Origin: CBDEUK01 sp965250225
GTDB lineage: Bacteria; Pseudomonadota; Gammaproteobacteria; Eutrophobiales; Eutrophobiaceae
Length of the DNA stretch: 64,000 nucleotides
Assembly: GCA_965250225.1 (NCBI GenBank)
Contig: CBDFNQ010000027.1
Coordinates: 96,953 to 160,952, forward strand
Direction of reading: 5' to 3'
Numbering within the stretch: the first letter of the stretch is position 1; each line of letters opens with the position of its first letter. A program made the position numbers and the translations under genes. Positions 8,887 to 17,377 of the stretch are shown here, piece after piece. The notes below the pieces were generated by a model. It ran no database searches. It was not told the DNA's origin and saw only the letters and a program-made list of their open reading frames with translations.

Positions 8887-10167
8887 CTACATTATTTCAT
8901 AGAGTGTTGTCAGTACGTCACTGGCACTCGGGACTTCAGTATTGCGAAGTTGTTTTATTGGCATACAGACAACATTATCTGTTCTAAACAATTGCCCTGC
9001 ATGATCCAGTCCTGGTGTTCCAATGGGAATGAATACGTCTGGTCGATAACTGATGTCTGTATCTGCCCTTGCCATCACAATAGAGGGGATATCTGCTTTT
9101 GGTGGTTTGATGTCCGGATTGAAACTGGATATCCAGAGCATGGCATCCACCTCCCTGTTATGTAGAAGATTTGCTGTAGAATATTTATGCGGGTCATATT
9201 CCGGTGAACCATTTTTGTAATTCACCCTGAGAGGGAAGCCGCTTTGCCAGGCACACACTTGATTGGCTGTCATGCCGCCATTATTCCCGGCAAGTGAAAA
9301 ACCGGCAAAACGGGTCATGCGTGTTAGATATTTGATGACCTCACAGAAATTTTGAATGGTGAGTTCTGCATGAGGAATATTTAGCTCGCCCGGTGCCCAG
9401 ACAAGGACACCATATTTGGCATCTTTCATCTTTTCTGCGAGTTTTCTCAAAACACTCAGTTTTATACCGTGGATATGATCACTATCAATTCTGTCGCCGA
9501 CGATCAGGGTATGGATAACAGAGATGACTTCACCGATGTTTTCCTGTTTGCATTTAATGTGTGTTGGACGTTTGCCTGTGGGACTCTTGCCAGAACTGGT
9601 ATCGAGCTTGTCACCAATGTAGATAAGCTCTCTGTTTTTAGTGTTTGATTTGAACAGGGATTTATCATTCCAGATCACCCGTTCATAAAATCTTGGATAT
9701 TGCCTGGCATCAGTGCCGGCAAAGATAACCAGGTCGGCCCGGTTTTTGATCTCCGCCATGGTGGTCATGATCCAGCCCAGATCCTGCAGGACGTGTGTAT
9801 TTCTCATGGCACCGTCGCCATGCATATGATCAAGAATGGCTCCGGATTTTTCTGCCAGTTGCATGGTTGCTCGCATACCCGCAACGTCTGTTGCAAGACC
9901 TGTGAACAATGGTTGTTTAGAACGCTTCAATATTTTGGCAGCCTCTTCCAGAGCCTTGTCGAGTGTGACAGCATTGCCTTTTATTTTGGGCTTCGCAGAA
10001 GGGATATTTTTTTCGAATTCTTTATTGGCGATATGACAAGTATTATTATCCAAGAATAAAGTATTATCCTGATTAGAAACCACGAGATCATCACATAAGA
10101 TACTGCAAAATGGGCAGGTAGCTTCCTTAATGATTGTGTTACAGAGCTTGTCAGTTGGTTTATCCAA
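8887..10167 (-). CDS. fhcB: Formyltransferase/hydrolase complex subunit B, copy 1 (metal-ligand cysteine lost)
   Basis: The 426-residue protein is related to the catalytic subunit of archaeal formylmethanofuran dehydrogenase. It keeps an N-terminal iron-sulfur motif (CPFCSILCDD, Cys18/21/25, plus Cys44). Aligned by the shared KNRADLVI segment, the position of the metal-binding cysteine is Met115 (DHMHGDG), so it should have no formyl-methanofuran dehydrogenase activity. This is the known state of bacterial FhcB, which has a structural role in the formyltransferase/hydrolase complex. It is the first gene of the fhc1-fdh unit. Confidence 0.93.
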   Translation of the reverse strand: MDKPTDKLCNTIIKEATCPFCSILCDDLVVSNQDNTLFLDNNTCHIANKEFEKNIPSAKPKIKGNAVTLDKALEEAAKILKRSKQPLFTGLATDVAGMRATMQLAEKSGAILDHMHGDGAMRNTHVLQDLGWIMTTMAEIKNRADLVIFAGTDARQYPRFYERVIWNDKSLFKSNTKNRELIYIGDKLDTSSGKSPTGKRPTHIKCKQENIGEVISVIHTLIVGDRIDSDHIHGIKLSVLRKLAEKMKDAKYGVLVWAPGELNIPHAELTIQNFCEVIKYLTRMTRFAGFSLAGNNGGMTANQVCAWQSGFPLRVNYKNGSPEYDPHKYSTANLLHNREVDAMLWISSFNPDIKPPKADIPSIVMARADTDISYRPDVFIPIGTPGLDHAGQLFRTDNVVCMPIKQLRNTEVPSASDVLTTLYEIM

Positions 10168-10447
10168 TATTATTCCAGATGAATATTTAAGTGTATTAAT
10201 AAAAACAACATGCAGGAAATTCCGAGAATAAAAAACAGTGTAAGCTAATGTGTTGAGTTATATTTTACGGCTCAAATATTTTCGGAAAAAGTATTGAAAA
10301 GTCCTGTGTAAGTTGTCTTATATTTTCTTTTTCTATTGGACGTATGATATACGTCTAAGCTGTTTTGATACAAGCTATTCTTGCTTCTCATTTGGGAACA
10401 ATTTATGTGGTTTAAAAGGGGGATAAGTGTTCGAAAGGGATCGTCTT
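10168..10447. promoter_or_regulatory. Upstream region of the fhc1-fdh unit
   Basis: This 280-base gap separates fprA (end of the second unit) from the start of fhcB1, both on the minus strand, so it should contain the fhc1 promoter. It is AT-rich. The only clear structure is the perfect inverted repeat at 10339-10355, listed separately. I see no convincing terminator for fprA and no open reading frame. Confidence 0.45.
10339..10355. promoter_or_regulatory. Perfect 7-bp inverted repeat, candidate operator
   Basis: The arms GACGTAT and ATACGTC are exact reverse complements separated by GAT. The site lies about 170 bases upstream of fhcB1 in its transcription direction. One half, GACGTAT, recurs at about 17612-17618 in the gap between fmdD and the beta-RFAP synthase gene. 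A shared regulator is a guess from these two occurrences. Confidence 0.4.
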
Positions 10448-11824
10448 TTATTTTATTATCTGAAACATTTCGTCGACATAAGTAAATTTTTCACGGGGCT
10501 TATCTTTTGTCGCGCCGCGCTCTACTTCGGCCGAGTCAATTTGTTTCCATTGTGAATAATTTATGTAATTAACCTGGCGTTTGTCGAGTAGTGAATAGAT
10601 AACATCGCTGTTAGTATTGATCGGTAAGCTGCTGAGTTGATCCAGATCAGATAAGAGGTTGTTTACGGTTTCAACACTACAGGCACGGTTGGTACCAATG
10701 ATGCCGCTGGGTCCGCGTTTAATCCAACCGGCGGTATATAGCTGGGGTACTATTTTATCATTCTCAGTGATACGTCCGTCAGCGTTTGGAAAGACACCCC
10801 AATTGTCATGAAAGGGCACGCCTTTTATTGCAACGCCACGATAACCTATGCTGCGAAACAGAATGCCGGCTGGCAATTCATAAGTTTCGCCGGAACCACG
10901 AGCGGATTGTTTGAAGGCATCACCAGTAAGTTGATTTTTTTCCAGTTTGATTTTTTCAAGGCGATCATTGCCTATAATTTCTACTGGGCTGCGTAAAAAC
11001 TGAAAATGGCATTGCCTGGATCTCCCTCCAGAGGGTCTTGCTGAATACTCGCTGAACTGGTCATAAATTTTCTTGCTTGCGAGATTGGATTTTTCTTCCA
11101 GTTCTTTCTGGCTAGCAGGGTTTAGTTTAAGTTCATCAGGGTCAATAACCAAATCACAGTTACCTAACTCACCAAATTCTCTTAATTCTTTGGGTGCAAA
11201 TTTCGCCTGGGCAGGCCCACGTCTACCGATCACGTATATATCCTTGATCTTGCTATCAGCCAATGCATCAAGCGCGTGCTCTGCAATATCGGTGTGCTTT
11301 AATTCATCAACCGTTTTGGAAAGTATGCGGCTGACATCAGCAGCAACATTTCCCTGGCCGATAATGACTGCCGTATCACAGGACAGATCAAATTCACGTT
11401 CTCGATAATCAGGATGACCATTATACCAACCAACAAATTCGGTTGCTGTATGACTGCCGGTAAGATCTTCGCCCTTGATGCCTAATCGTCGATCCGATTC
11501 CGCGCCACAGGTGAAGATAACGGCATGGTGCGTTTGGCACAGTTCTTCAACAGCTAAATCTTCACCAATAGTGACATTACCAATGAAATTAAAATCATCA
11601 GATTGTGCTGTCTTGTCATAAACCAGTATGGCTTGTTTTAATTTAGGATGATCCGGTGCGACTCCACTACGTACCAGTCCGTAGGGCGAAGGCAGTCGCT
11701 CAAACAGATTGATCTTAACCTCAATATCGGATTTGATGAGTGCATCAGTTGCATAAAAGCCACTCGGACCGGCGCCAACAATAGCGACTAATAAGGGGTT
11801 ATCAGGAGATCCCAGCTCATTCAT
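10448..11824 (-). CDS. fprA: Ferredoxin-NADP reductase, adrenodoxin-reductase type
   Basis: The 458-residue flavoprotein belongs to the FprA/adrenodoxin reductase family. It has an FAD-binding VGAGPSGFY near the N terminus, the family segment PYGLVRSGVAPDHPKLKQ, and an NADP-binding IIGQGNVAADVSR near residue 155. It moves electrons between NADP(H) and a ferredoxin. The ferredoxin gene is immediately upstream (54-base gap) in the same unit as the second formylmethanofuran dehydrogenase genes. I infer that it connects that enzyme to the NADP pool. Confidence 0.92.
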   Translation of the reverse strand: MNELGSPDNPLLVAIVGAGPSGFYATDALIKSDIEVKINLFERLPSPYGLVRSGVAPDHPKLKQAILVYDKTAQSDDFNFIGNVTIGEDLAVEELCQTHHAVIFTCGAESDRRLGIKGEDLTGSHTATEFVGWYNGHPDYREREFDLSCDTAVIIGQGNVAADVSRILSKTVDELKHTDIAEHALDALADSKIKDIYVIGRRGPAQAKFAPKELREFGELGNCDLVIDPDELKLNPASQKELEEKSNLASKKIYDQFSEYSARPSGGRSRQCHFQFLRSPVEIIGNDRLEKIKLEKNQLTGDAFKQSARGSGETYELPAGILFRSIGYRGVAIKGVPFHDNWGVFPNADGRITENDKIVPQLYTAGWIKRGPSGIIGTNRACSVETVNNLLSDLDQLSSLPINTNSDVIYSLLDKRQVNYINYSQWKQIDSAEVERGATKDKPREKFTYVDEMFQIIK

Positions 11825-11878
11825 TTCTAATCAATCCTCAACGTTATTATTTGCAGTGTAAAAGAATTCGCTTCACAC

Positions 11879-12184
11879 TTAGAACCCTAGTTCAGCCTTT
11901 CTTTCTTCTGCGCCTGGCAAGGGTTCCATTTGACTATCACAAACGGGTAAGTCTGCCGCTTTTTCAGCATTGATCGCGATCCATTTTTCCTGATCTTCGG
12001 GATAGTCGGCATCTTCATAAATGGCCTGAACCGGACACTCAGGAAGGCAGGCACTGCAATCGATGCAAACATCAGGATCGATGTACAACATGTCATCATC
12101 GTAATGGAAGCATTCAACTGGACAGACCGTGACACAATCCGTAAAGCGGCATTTTTGGCAATTATCGGTAACAAATGTAGGCAT
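11879..12184 (-). CDS. fdxA: 7Fe (3Fe-4S/4Fe-4S) ferredoxin
   Basis: The 101-residue protein has the FdxA pattern: CRFTDCVTVCPVECF near the N terminus and CIDCSACLPECP near residues 41-52, followed by the acidic C-terminal extension seen in this family. It should carry single electrons in the cytoplasm. Between fmdC and fprA, it is the natural carrier linking the dehydrogenase to the reductase. The archaeal enzyme uses polyferredoxin subunits instead, which are absent here. Confidence 0.93.
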   Translation of the reverse strand: MPTFVTDNCQKCRFTDCVTVCPVECFHYDDDMLYIDPDVCIDCSACLPECPVQAIYEDADYPEDQEKWIAINAEKAADLPVCDSQMEPLPGAEERKAELGF

Positions 12185-12243
12185 AATTTCCCCCTAATGT
12201 TTATTAATAATATTTAAGTAAATTCTGATTTGCTCAGAGTGTA

Positions 12244-13053
12244 TCAAGAATTCAGTAACAGGATTTCACCTCGGCTTAACTCGACGGAATCTCCGCACCA
12301 GCGATCATACTGGCCGTCAAGATAGTCATCAGTAATCGTTAATCCAAGTTTACGCAAATAGAGTAACAATACCCTGAGAAAATTGGGTTGGTATCGACAG
12401 GCATGTTCAAACGTCGGTAACATTTCAGCCTGTTGCATTGAAATGATCGAGCCACGTTTCATGCCAGCACCCGACCGTATACCCATCTCCCCAAGAACAA
12501 CAATCGTACCGGCCAACATATTCACACCGGTAAAATCACCGGCATTGCCTCCAATAACAATAAGGCCATTGCGCATGGCATTGCCCGCTTCATTGCGTAC
12601 ATTTCCATGGATGAAAATTTCACCTCCGGTAATACCAGCCGGACTTCCACGATAGGCACTGCCCGGCATGTGTCCGGCATTACCTTTAATGGTAATTCGT
12701 CCACCACTCATTTCCGGTCCTACCCAATCACCAACATCTCCACTGACTTCAATTTCTCCACCGGACATCTCGGCGCCAAGGTGCGCTCCGACATTTCCTG
12801 TGACATGGATCTTTCCCGATGTCATTTCATTACCAATATGCTTAACTCGAGAGAGATCTCCTTCCATTTGAATCTCTCCATTATCCTTTCCAGTCACCTT
12901 AAAGAAATCACCAATGCAGACTGCTTCGTTACCATGCATGATGGTTTGTGAAGCCGCCGTTGTCGCATCCATACCCGCCAATGAATCAGGTGTAATACAA
13001 TAGGCTTCCAGTGGAACGTCTGGTGTCGTTTGTAAAGTTAATTTTAATGACAT
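12244..13053 (-). CDS. fmdC: Formylmethanofuran dehydrogenase subunit C, copy 2
   Basis: This 269-residue beta-helix protein has glycine-rich repeats running GNVGAHLGAEMSGG, GDVGDWVGPEMSGG and GNAGHMPGSAYRG between about residues 85 and 200. The repeats are more regular than in copy 1. It is a scaffold subunit of FwdC/FmdC type. Three bases separate it from ftr. It is named after the archaeal enzyme because the B and D partners in this unit look dehydrogenase-competent. Confidence 0.9.
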   Translation of the reverse strand: MSLKLTLQTTPDVPLEAYCITPDSLAGMDATTAASQTIMHGNEAVCIGDFFKVTGKDNGEIQMEGDLSRVKHIGNEMTSGKIHVTGNVGAHLGAEMSGGEIEVSGDVGDWVGPEMSGGRITIKGNAGHMPGSAYRGSPAGITGGEIFIHGNVRNEAGNAMRNGLIVIGGNAGDFTGVNMLAGTIVVLGEMGIRSGAGMKRGSIISMQQAEMLPTFEHACRYQPNFLRVLLLYLRKLGLTITDDYLDGQYDRWCGDSVELSRGEILLLNS

Positions 13054-13056
13054 GCT

Positions 13057-13947
13057 CTATTCCACCAGTCCGTGTAAGTCGATTTTATATTGCCCAAGAT
13101 CACCACCATAGTTACCCGCTGAAATTTGTAAGATGCCGGCCTTTGCTGCTGCTTGCATACCTGTTTGCATGGCTTTTTTCACTGCATCTTCATCAAGCCC
13201 GTCAATGACAATTTCAAGAACGCATTGCGCCTCTTCTGGCAGGGCAGTTTGTTTACTGACCGAACGCAGGCTAGGGCAATAGGCGTCATTGCTGGAGGCA
13301 ATTAAAGATTTATATTTTGATCCGACTTTACTACCACTTCGAACCACACCATCGGGGAATGGCAAAATAATATCGTCGAGTTTTCTCATGGCCGCCGTAG
13401 CCGCGGTGACTGCTTTCAAAGTCTGGTCAAGATCAGTGCCGATCAAAAGTAAATTGCCGCCGCCGACAGCTTCAGTCACCGAAAAATTTTCATCTACGAG
13501 AAATTCACCGTCCATGACCGGAATACGCCAGAGTCGATTAGCACCCAATTTTTTACTCATTTGGTGACCGTCGCCGAAATATCGTAACTGACCACCGACA
13601 ACCACATTGTTATTTGTATCTAGTCCGTTGAAACAGGCCGTCGTCGGACAGGTCATGACACACTGTCCAACACGTTCCACCAGTCGGGTGCCCATGCTTT
13701 TGGCATCCATGGTAAAAAATAAAACGCTGATGCCAGGGCGTAGATCAGGCGTTTCTTCAGACGGGATGATTCGTTCAATTCCTGCTTCACATTTACAACC
13801 AATCACTGAAGTGGCAAATCCGGTAACGGAACGCGCTGCGGCAAGGGCCCATTGATCAGTTTCCGCTGTGATGATGATGCGGCTGGCAAACATTTTGAAA
13901 GCCTCGGCGAAGGTATCGATGATTTCAGTTTTTTTAATCTTCATCAT
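13057..13947 (-). CDS. ftr: Formylmethanofuran:H4MPT formyltransferase, copy 2
   Basis: This 296-residue Ftr/FhcD-family protein has the typical opening IDTFAEAFKMFASRI, the conserved CVLEIVIDGLDE with the catalytic acidic residue, and the ending ISAGNYGGDLGQYKIDL. It moves formyl groups between H4MPT and the furan cofactor. Its stop overlaps no gene, but its start overlaps fmdA by 4 bases. Having its own transferase suggests that the second complex can take formyl-H4MPT without the first. Confidence 0.92.
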   Translation of the reverse strand: MMKIKKTEIIDTFAEAFKMFASRIIITAETDQWALAAARSVTGFATSVIGCKCEAGIERIIPSEETPDLRPGISVLFFTMDAKSMGTRLVERVGQCVMTCPTTACFNGLDTNNNVVVGGQLRYFGDGHQMSKKLGANRLWRIPVMDGEFLVDENFSVTEAVGGGNLLLIGTDLDQTLKAVTAATAAMRKLDDIILPFPDGVVRSGSKVGSKYKSLIASSNDAYCPSLRSVSKQTALPEEAQCVLEIVIDGLDEDAVKKAMQTGMQAAAKAGILQISAGNYGGDLGQYKIDLHGLVE

Positions 13948-15590
13948 GGCTTGACCATTGCTATGACTTCATGATCATGCAGGTAATGATCATCCACTGC
14001 GTAATTGGCAAACTCAATTGAGTAATAGTCCTCAAAGAACGGCTGGACAATCTCTTCTATACCTTGGTCGTATTCCGGTGTGATGTGCAATACTTTACCG
14101 ATATGGTCACCGATAAATTCATGGTTAGAAATTATCAATTGACCTGATTTGATGACATAACGCGGTGCGTTAAACATCTCTTCCTTATCTTCCTGATCAT
14201 CGTAAACAGTGATGTCAGCATCGGCACCAGCTCCAAGGTGACCCTTATTAGGCAGGTTTAATGCGCGTGCAGGGCCTGCTCGGGTAATGATGGCAATCTC
14301 ATTTAATGTGTACTCACGATCCAGATCCTTGAGGATGGTTTTATCAATTGCTTTTTCATTGACACGATTGATTTCATCATTTCTAAAATGCTTGTCCATA
14401 AGAAGACGTATCAGTTTCGGATAATTCATGAAGGAACCACCGTTAGGATGATCCGTGGAAAGCAATATACGCCAGGGATCTTCAGACAATAAAAACAATT
14501 CCAACCCGATAGCCCATTGCAAGGCGTGCATATAAACATGTTCCTGATAACTAAAAGGAACAATGCCGCAGCCGCTTTCACATTCCGTATCGGCATTAAC
14601 CCATTTGCATTTTTTAAAGCCTCTCAATAAATATGCCAGTGGTGCATCGGCGGTCATGATGGTGGATTTACCGAACATCACCTGTCCGACATCGCAGGTT
14701 ATGTTCGGATGTGCATTGACGTATTCAGCAATTTCCTGAGCGGCAGAGACAGGATTCTTTCCTAACTCGCCGCCGTAGCTATGAAACTGGATATGAGCAA
14801 TATGCGCCCGCCGATCGCCAGCGGTTTTCATGGTTTCCAGTGTGGTTTTATAGTTACCACTGTGACCGAGATTGTTGCAATGAATATGGGGAGGATGAGG
14901 AAAACCCAGTTCATTGACGGCTTCGATGAAAGCATCAATGATGTCACGTGGTGAGAGTTCTGTTTCCGTGCTTTTCTCATCGATATCCGACACGTTCGAA
15001 TTCTTTTTGCCTTTCCAGGGTTCATCACCACCTGGGTTGACCAGTTTTGCTGTAAAGCCCTTGGTCGAACTGACCCACCAGGCGACGGCTTGTTTAAATT
15101 CTTCCTTACGGCCTTCTTTGAGCAGGTTTTGCAGAAAAATATTGTTACCTAATAAAATATAAAAACCTTTATCAATGACCGGCGTGTCGTGTAGTTCTTC
15201 CAGTGTGTGTCGAGCACCGATGGGTGTTACTGCCGCTTCCATAGCGGTGGTGTAACCCAGGGTTGCGTATCGATAACCCGTAGCAAATGTGGATGGAACA
15301 GTACCTCCAGAGCCTGAGCGTGTGTGCAAGGTGCCCGGGTGCGGATCATGGCGATGGTCTTCAGGCTGTAGCTTGCGAGCTGCGTTGACTTTGGGGCCGG
15401 CAATATGACAATGGATATCGACACCACCGGGCATGATGACCATGCCGTTGGCATCGATGGTTGTTGCATCGTCCGAAACAGACTCTACGATTTTCCCGTC
15501 TTGAACACAGAGGTCTCGTACTTCTCCATCGATACCGTTTTGCGGGTCATAGACCAGACCGTTGACTATTCGGAAGCTTGTGCTCATCAA
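13944..15590 (-). CDS. fmdA: Formylmethanofuran dehydrogenase subunit A, copy 2 (amidohydrolase)
   Basis: The 548-residue amidohydrolase-fold protein has a complete binuclear metal site: His60 and His62 in DIHCH, Lys182 in AKLVNPGG, HIHCNNLG, HIAHIQFHSYGG, and STDHPNG. In archaeal FwdA this site interconverts formyl-methanofuran and formate, and a tunnel carries formate to the B subunit. The PGGDEPWKG segment resembles the archaeal form more than copy 1 does. It lies between fmdB (50-base gap) and ftr. Confidence 0.92.
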   Translation of the reverse strand: MMSTSFRIVNGLVYDPQNGIDGEVRDLCVQDGKIVESVSDDATTIDANGMVIMPGGVDIHCHIAGPKVNAARKLQPEDHRHDPHPGTLHTRSGSGGTVPSTFATGYRYATLGYTTAMEAAVTPIGARHTLEELHDTPVIDKGFYILLGNNIFLQNLLKEGRKEEFKQAVAWWVSSTKGFTAKLVNPGGDEPWKGKKNSNVSDIDEKSTETELSPRDIIDAFIEAVNELGFPHPPHIHCNNLGHSGNYKTTLETMKTAGDRRAHIAHIQFHSYGGELGKNPVSAAQEIAEYVNAHPNITCDVGQVMFGKSTIMTADAPLAYLLRGFKKCKWVNADTECESGCGIVPFSYQEHVYMHALQWAIGLELFLLSEDPWRILLSTDHPNGGSFMNYPKLIRLLMDKHFRNDEINRVNEKAIDKTILKDLDREYTLNEIAIITRAGPARALNLPNKGHLGAGADADITVYDDQEDKEEMFNAPRYVIKSGQLIISNHEFIGDHIGKVLHITPEYDQGIEEIVQPFFEDYYSIEFANYAVDDHYLHDHEVIAMVKP

Positions 15591-15640
15591 GATGTCCTTT
15601 GTTCTAGTTATTATTATTGGGTTGTCTTTTTACTGTCAGG

Positions 15641-17002
15641 TTATTCCTTTCTTGGCGCAGCGACTTTCTGCGTGCCGCCTCCACTGGCGCCGTGTTTTTC
15701 AAGGATAAGTGCATGTACCCGTTCTTTTATTGATATCAGAATTTCTTCATCTGTGGGAAATGGGGAATCAAAGGCCGGGCGTAAGGTAATTGGTACATCG
15801 TCCATTCTGTAGACGGTGCCACCAGTATTAATACCGTAAGTTGCAGTGGTGAAAGCAACATGAGCCAGCTTGCTGGTACAGGTTTCTTTGGTGTCCAGAG
15901 AAATCACCGGAATTTTCCCAAGGTGCTCAATAGCCGCTTTGGGGAAATTTGAAGCGGGATCGCTGGCGATGATCATAGCCGCATCGGCATCACCACGGGA
16001 TAAAGTGTCAACAGTAGTGAATTCACCGGGATTAAAACGTGGGTAGCCGAGGTTAAAATTCACACCAAACGGATAGCCGGTTTGCCAGGAAACCACATTG
16101 TCAGCCCCAGTGACATTGCCATGTCCACGAACCGGTTTGGCAACAAAATGGGTGAATTCATTAAGGTCAGTTGCAAGGGCGAGCAGGGCACCGGAATTAA
16201 AATGCCGACCACGGGTCATGGTAAGTCCCATACCGAAAAAGAGCACGCCGTAACGGCAATTTTTCATTTTATCGACAAGATCCTGCATCGTTTCCAGTGG
16301 GATGCCGATTTCTTCCTCAATATTGTCAGCCAGTTTTTTGCCTTTCACCAGGGCACGTAAGGCCCAGAGTAATTCAAAATCCTTGCCCGGTTTCACTTGT
16401 AAAAAGATGTCTGCAACTGGTGTGCTGGGAGTTTTTCTCACGTCGACAAGAACTACTGTCCGATCTTTTTTACCATTCGGAGTGAACATGCCCTTGGGAG
16501 TGACAGCGTAGCGGGTGAAATGTCTCGGGTGTGCTTCGGCTGGATTACCGCCCCAATAAATAACCAGATCAGCGCGATTTTTTACCTCACCTAAGGTCAT
16601 GGTGCTTTCACCAACGCCCTGAAAGGCCATGCCGGAGGGGCCGTGACAAACAGAGGTGGTGGTATCAATAGTGCCCTTAACGATATCGGTGATAGCGACG
16701 GCGACGCGTTGAGCTTCACAAGTGGTGTCGCTAAGGCCGTAGGTAATGGGAAATTTTGCCTTCACTAAGGTTTGAGCAGCCTCTTCAACAGCTTCTTCAA
16801 CGGTCACTTCTTTGCCATCAATCATGGCGGCAGGTCGGTCTTCAATAGTATGTTCAGCGAACCAGGCACGTCCCAGCACACAGGCATTCTTGGCTTTGGT
16901 GATTCTGTGTTCATCGAGATCAACAGTGAGTTCCATGTCATCACAGACACAGCCGCAGAAAGTACAGGTGGCGTGTTTGACTGTTTTAATGTTTTCGCTC
17001 AT
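15641..17002 (-). CDS. fmdB: Formylmethanofuran dehydrogenase catalytic subunit B with intact metal-ligand cysteine
   Basis: The 453-residue protein is the molybdopterin-oxidoreductase subunit of an archaeal-type enzyme. It has the [4Fe-4S] motif CTFCGCVC (Cys13/16/20, plus Cys41) and, at residues 119-120, Cys-His in SVCHGPSG. This corresponds to the cysteine (118 in Methanothermobacter) that binds tungsten or molybdenum in FwdB/FmdB; the codon is TGT, not a selenocysteine codon. The C-terminal part with IIASDPASNFP and GGTVYRMDDVPITLR also follows the archaeal family. It should interconvert formate and CO2 at the metal. Like archaeal FwdB it lacks its own C-terminal pterin-binding domain, which fmdD supplies 30 bases upstream. 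Confidence 0.92.
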   Translation of the reverse strand: MSENIKTVKHATCTFCGCVCDDMELTVDLDEHRITKAKNACVLGRAWFAEHTIEDRPAAMIDGKEVTVEEAVEEAAQTLVKAKFPITYGLSDTTCEAQRVAVAITDIVKGTIDTTTSVCHGPSGMAFQGVGESTMTLGEVKNRADLVIYWGGNPAEAHPRHFTRYAVTPKGMFTPNGKKDRTVVLVDVRKTPSTPVADIFLQVKPGKDFELLWALRALVKGKKLADNIEEEIGIPLETMQDLVDKMKNCRYGVLFFGMGLTMTRGRHFNSGALLALATDLNEFTHFVAKPVRGHGNVTGADNVVSWQTGYPFGVNFNLGYPRFNPGEFTTVDTLSRGDADAAMIIASDPASNFPKAAIEHLGKIPVISLDTKETCTSKLAHVAFTTATYGINTGGTVYRMDDVPITLRPAFDSPFPTDEEILISIKERVHALILEKHGASGGGTQKVAAPRKE

Positions 17003-17032
17003 ACATATTCTCCACTGGAATAATATTTTTGC

Positions 17033-17377
17033 TTAAGTGATTTTTTCGACGGTTACGGTGAAATGTTTCGACATAGGCATGCCGGTGCCAGCTGTATCAC
17101 AGGCCATGAGTTGGCTGGAGGGTGGCCCATAGGGCAGAACCATCATGCCCGTTGGTAGGTCGGTGGCTTTTTTACCCTTGCAGGTAACGACGGATTCACC
17201 GATGTCATTGCTGAGACGAATCTTGTCACCGTTATCGAGACCGAGGCGTTCCATATCATCCATGTTCATCTCAACGGTCGAAGTAACTTCAATATACTCT
17301 TCTTTGAGCTTTCCCTTGTTAAGGGATGTGCCCTGCTTACTGGAGCGGACAGGTACAAGAAGCATGGTCTCGGTCAT
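17033..17377 (-). CDS. fmdD: Molybdopterin dinucleotide-binding subunit D of formylmethanofuran dehydrogenase
   Basis: The 114-residue protein is a stand-alone pterin-binding domain of the FwdD/FmdD family. Diagnostic segments are MDDMERLGLDNGDKIRL, the GMMVLPYGP turn and the closing DTAGTGMPMSKH, matching the archaeal GTGMPxxK ending. It completes the active site of the B subunit. It should not be confused with bacterial FhcD, which is a formyltransferase. No equivalent accompanies the first cluster. It is the first gene of the second unit, and its ribosome site is overlapped by a hairpin (17388-17403). Confidence 0.88.
   Translation of the reverse strand: MTETMLLVPVRSSKQGTSLNKGKLKEEYIEVTSTVEMNMDDMERLGLDNGDKIRLSNDIGESVVTCKGKKATDLPTGMMVLPYGPPSSQLMACDTAGTGMPMSKHFTVTVEKIT

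Noticed and set aside
16646..16648. Possible selenocysteine at the FmdB metal position
   Set aside because: The codon is TGT (Cys), not TGA, so there is no need for recoding.
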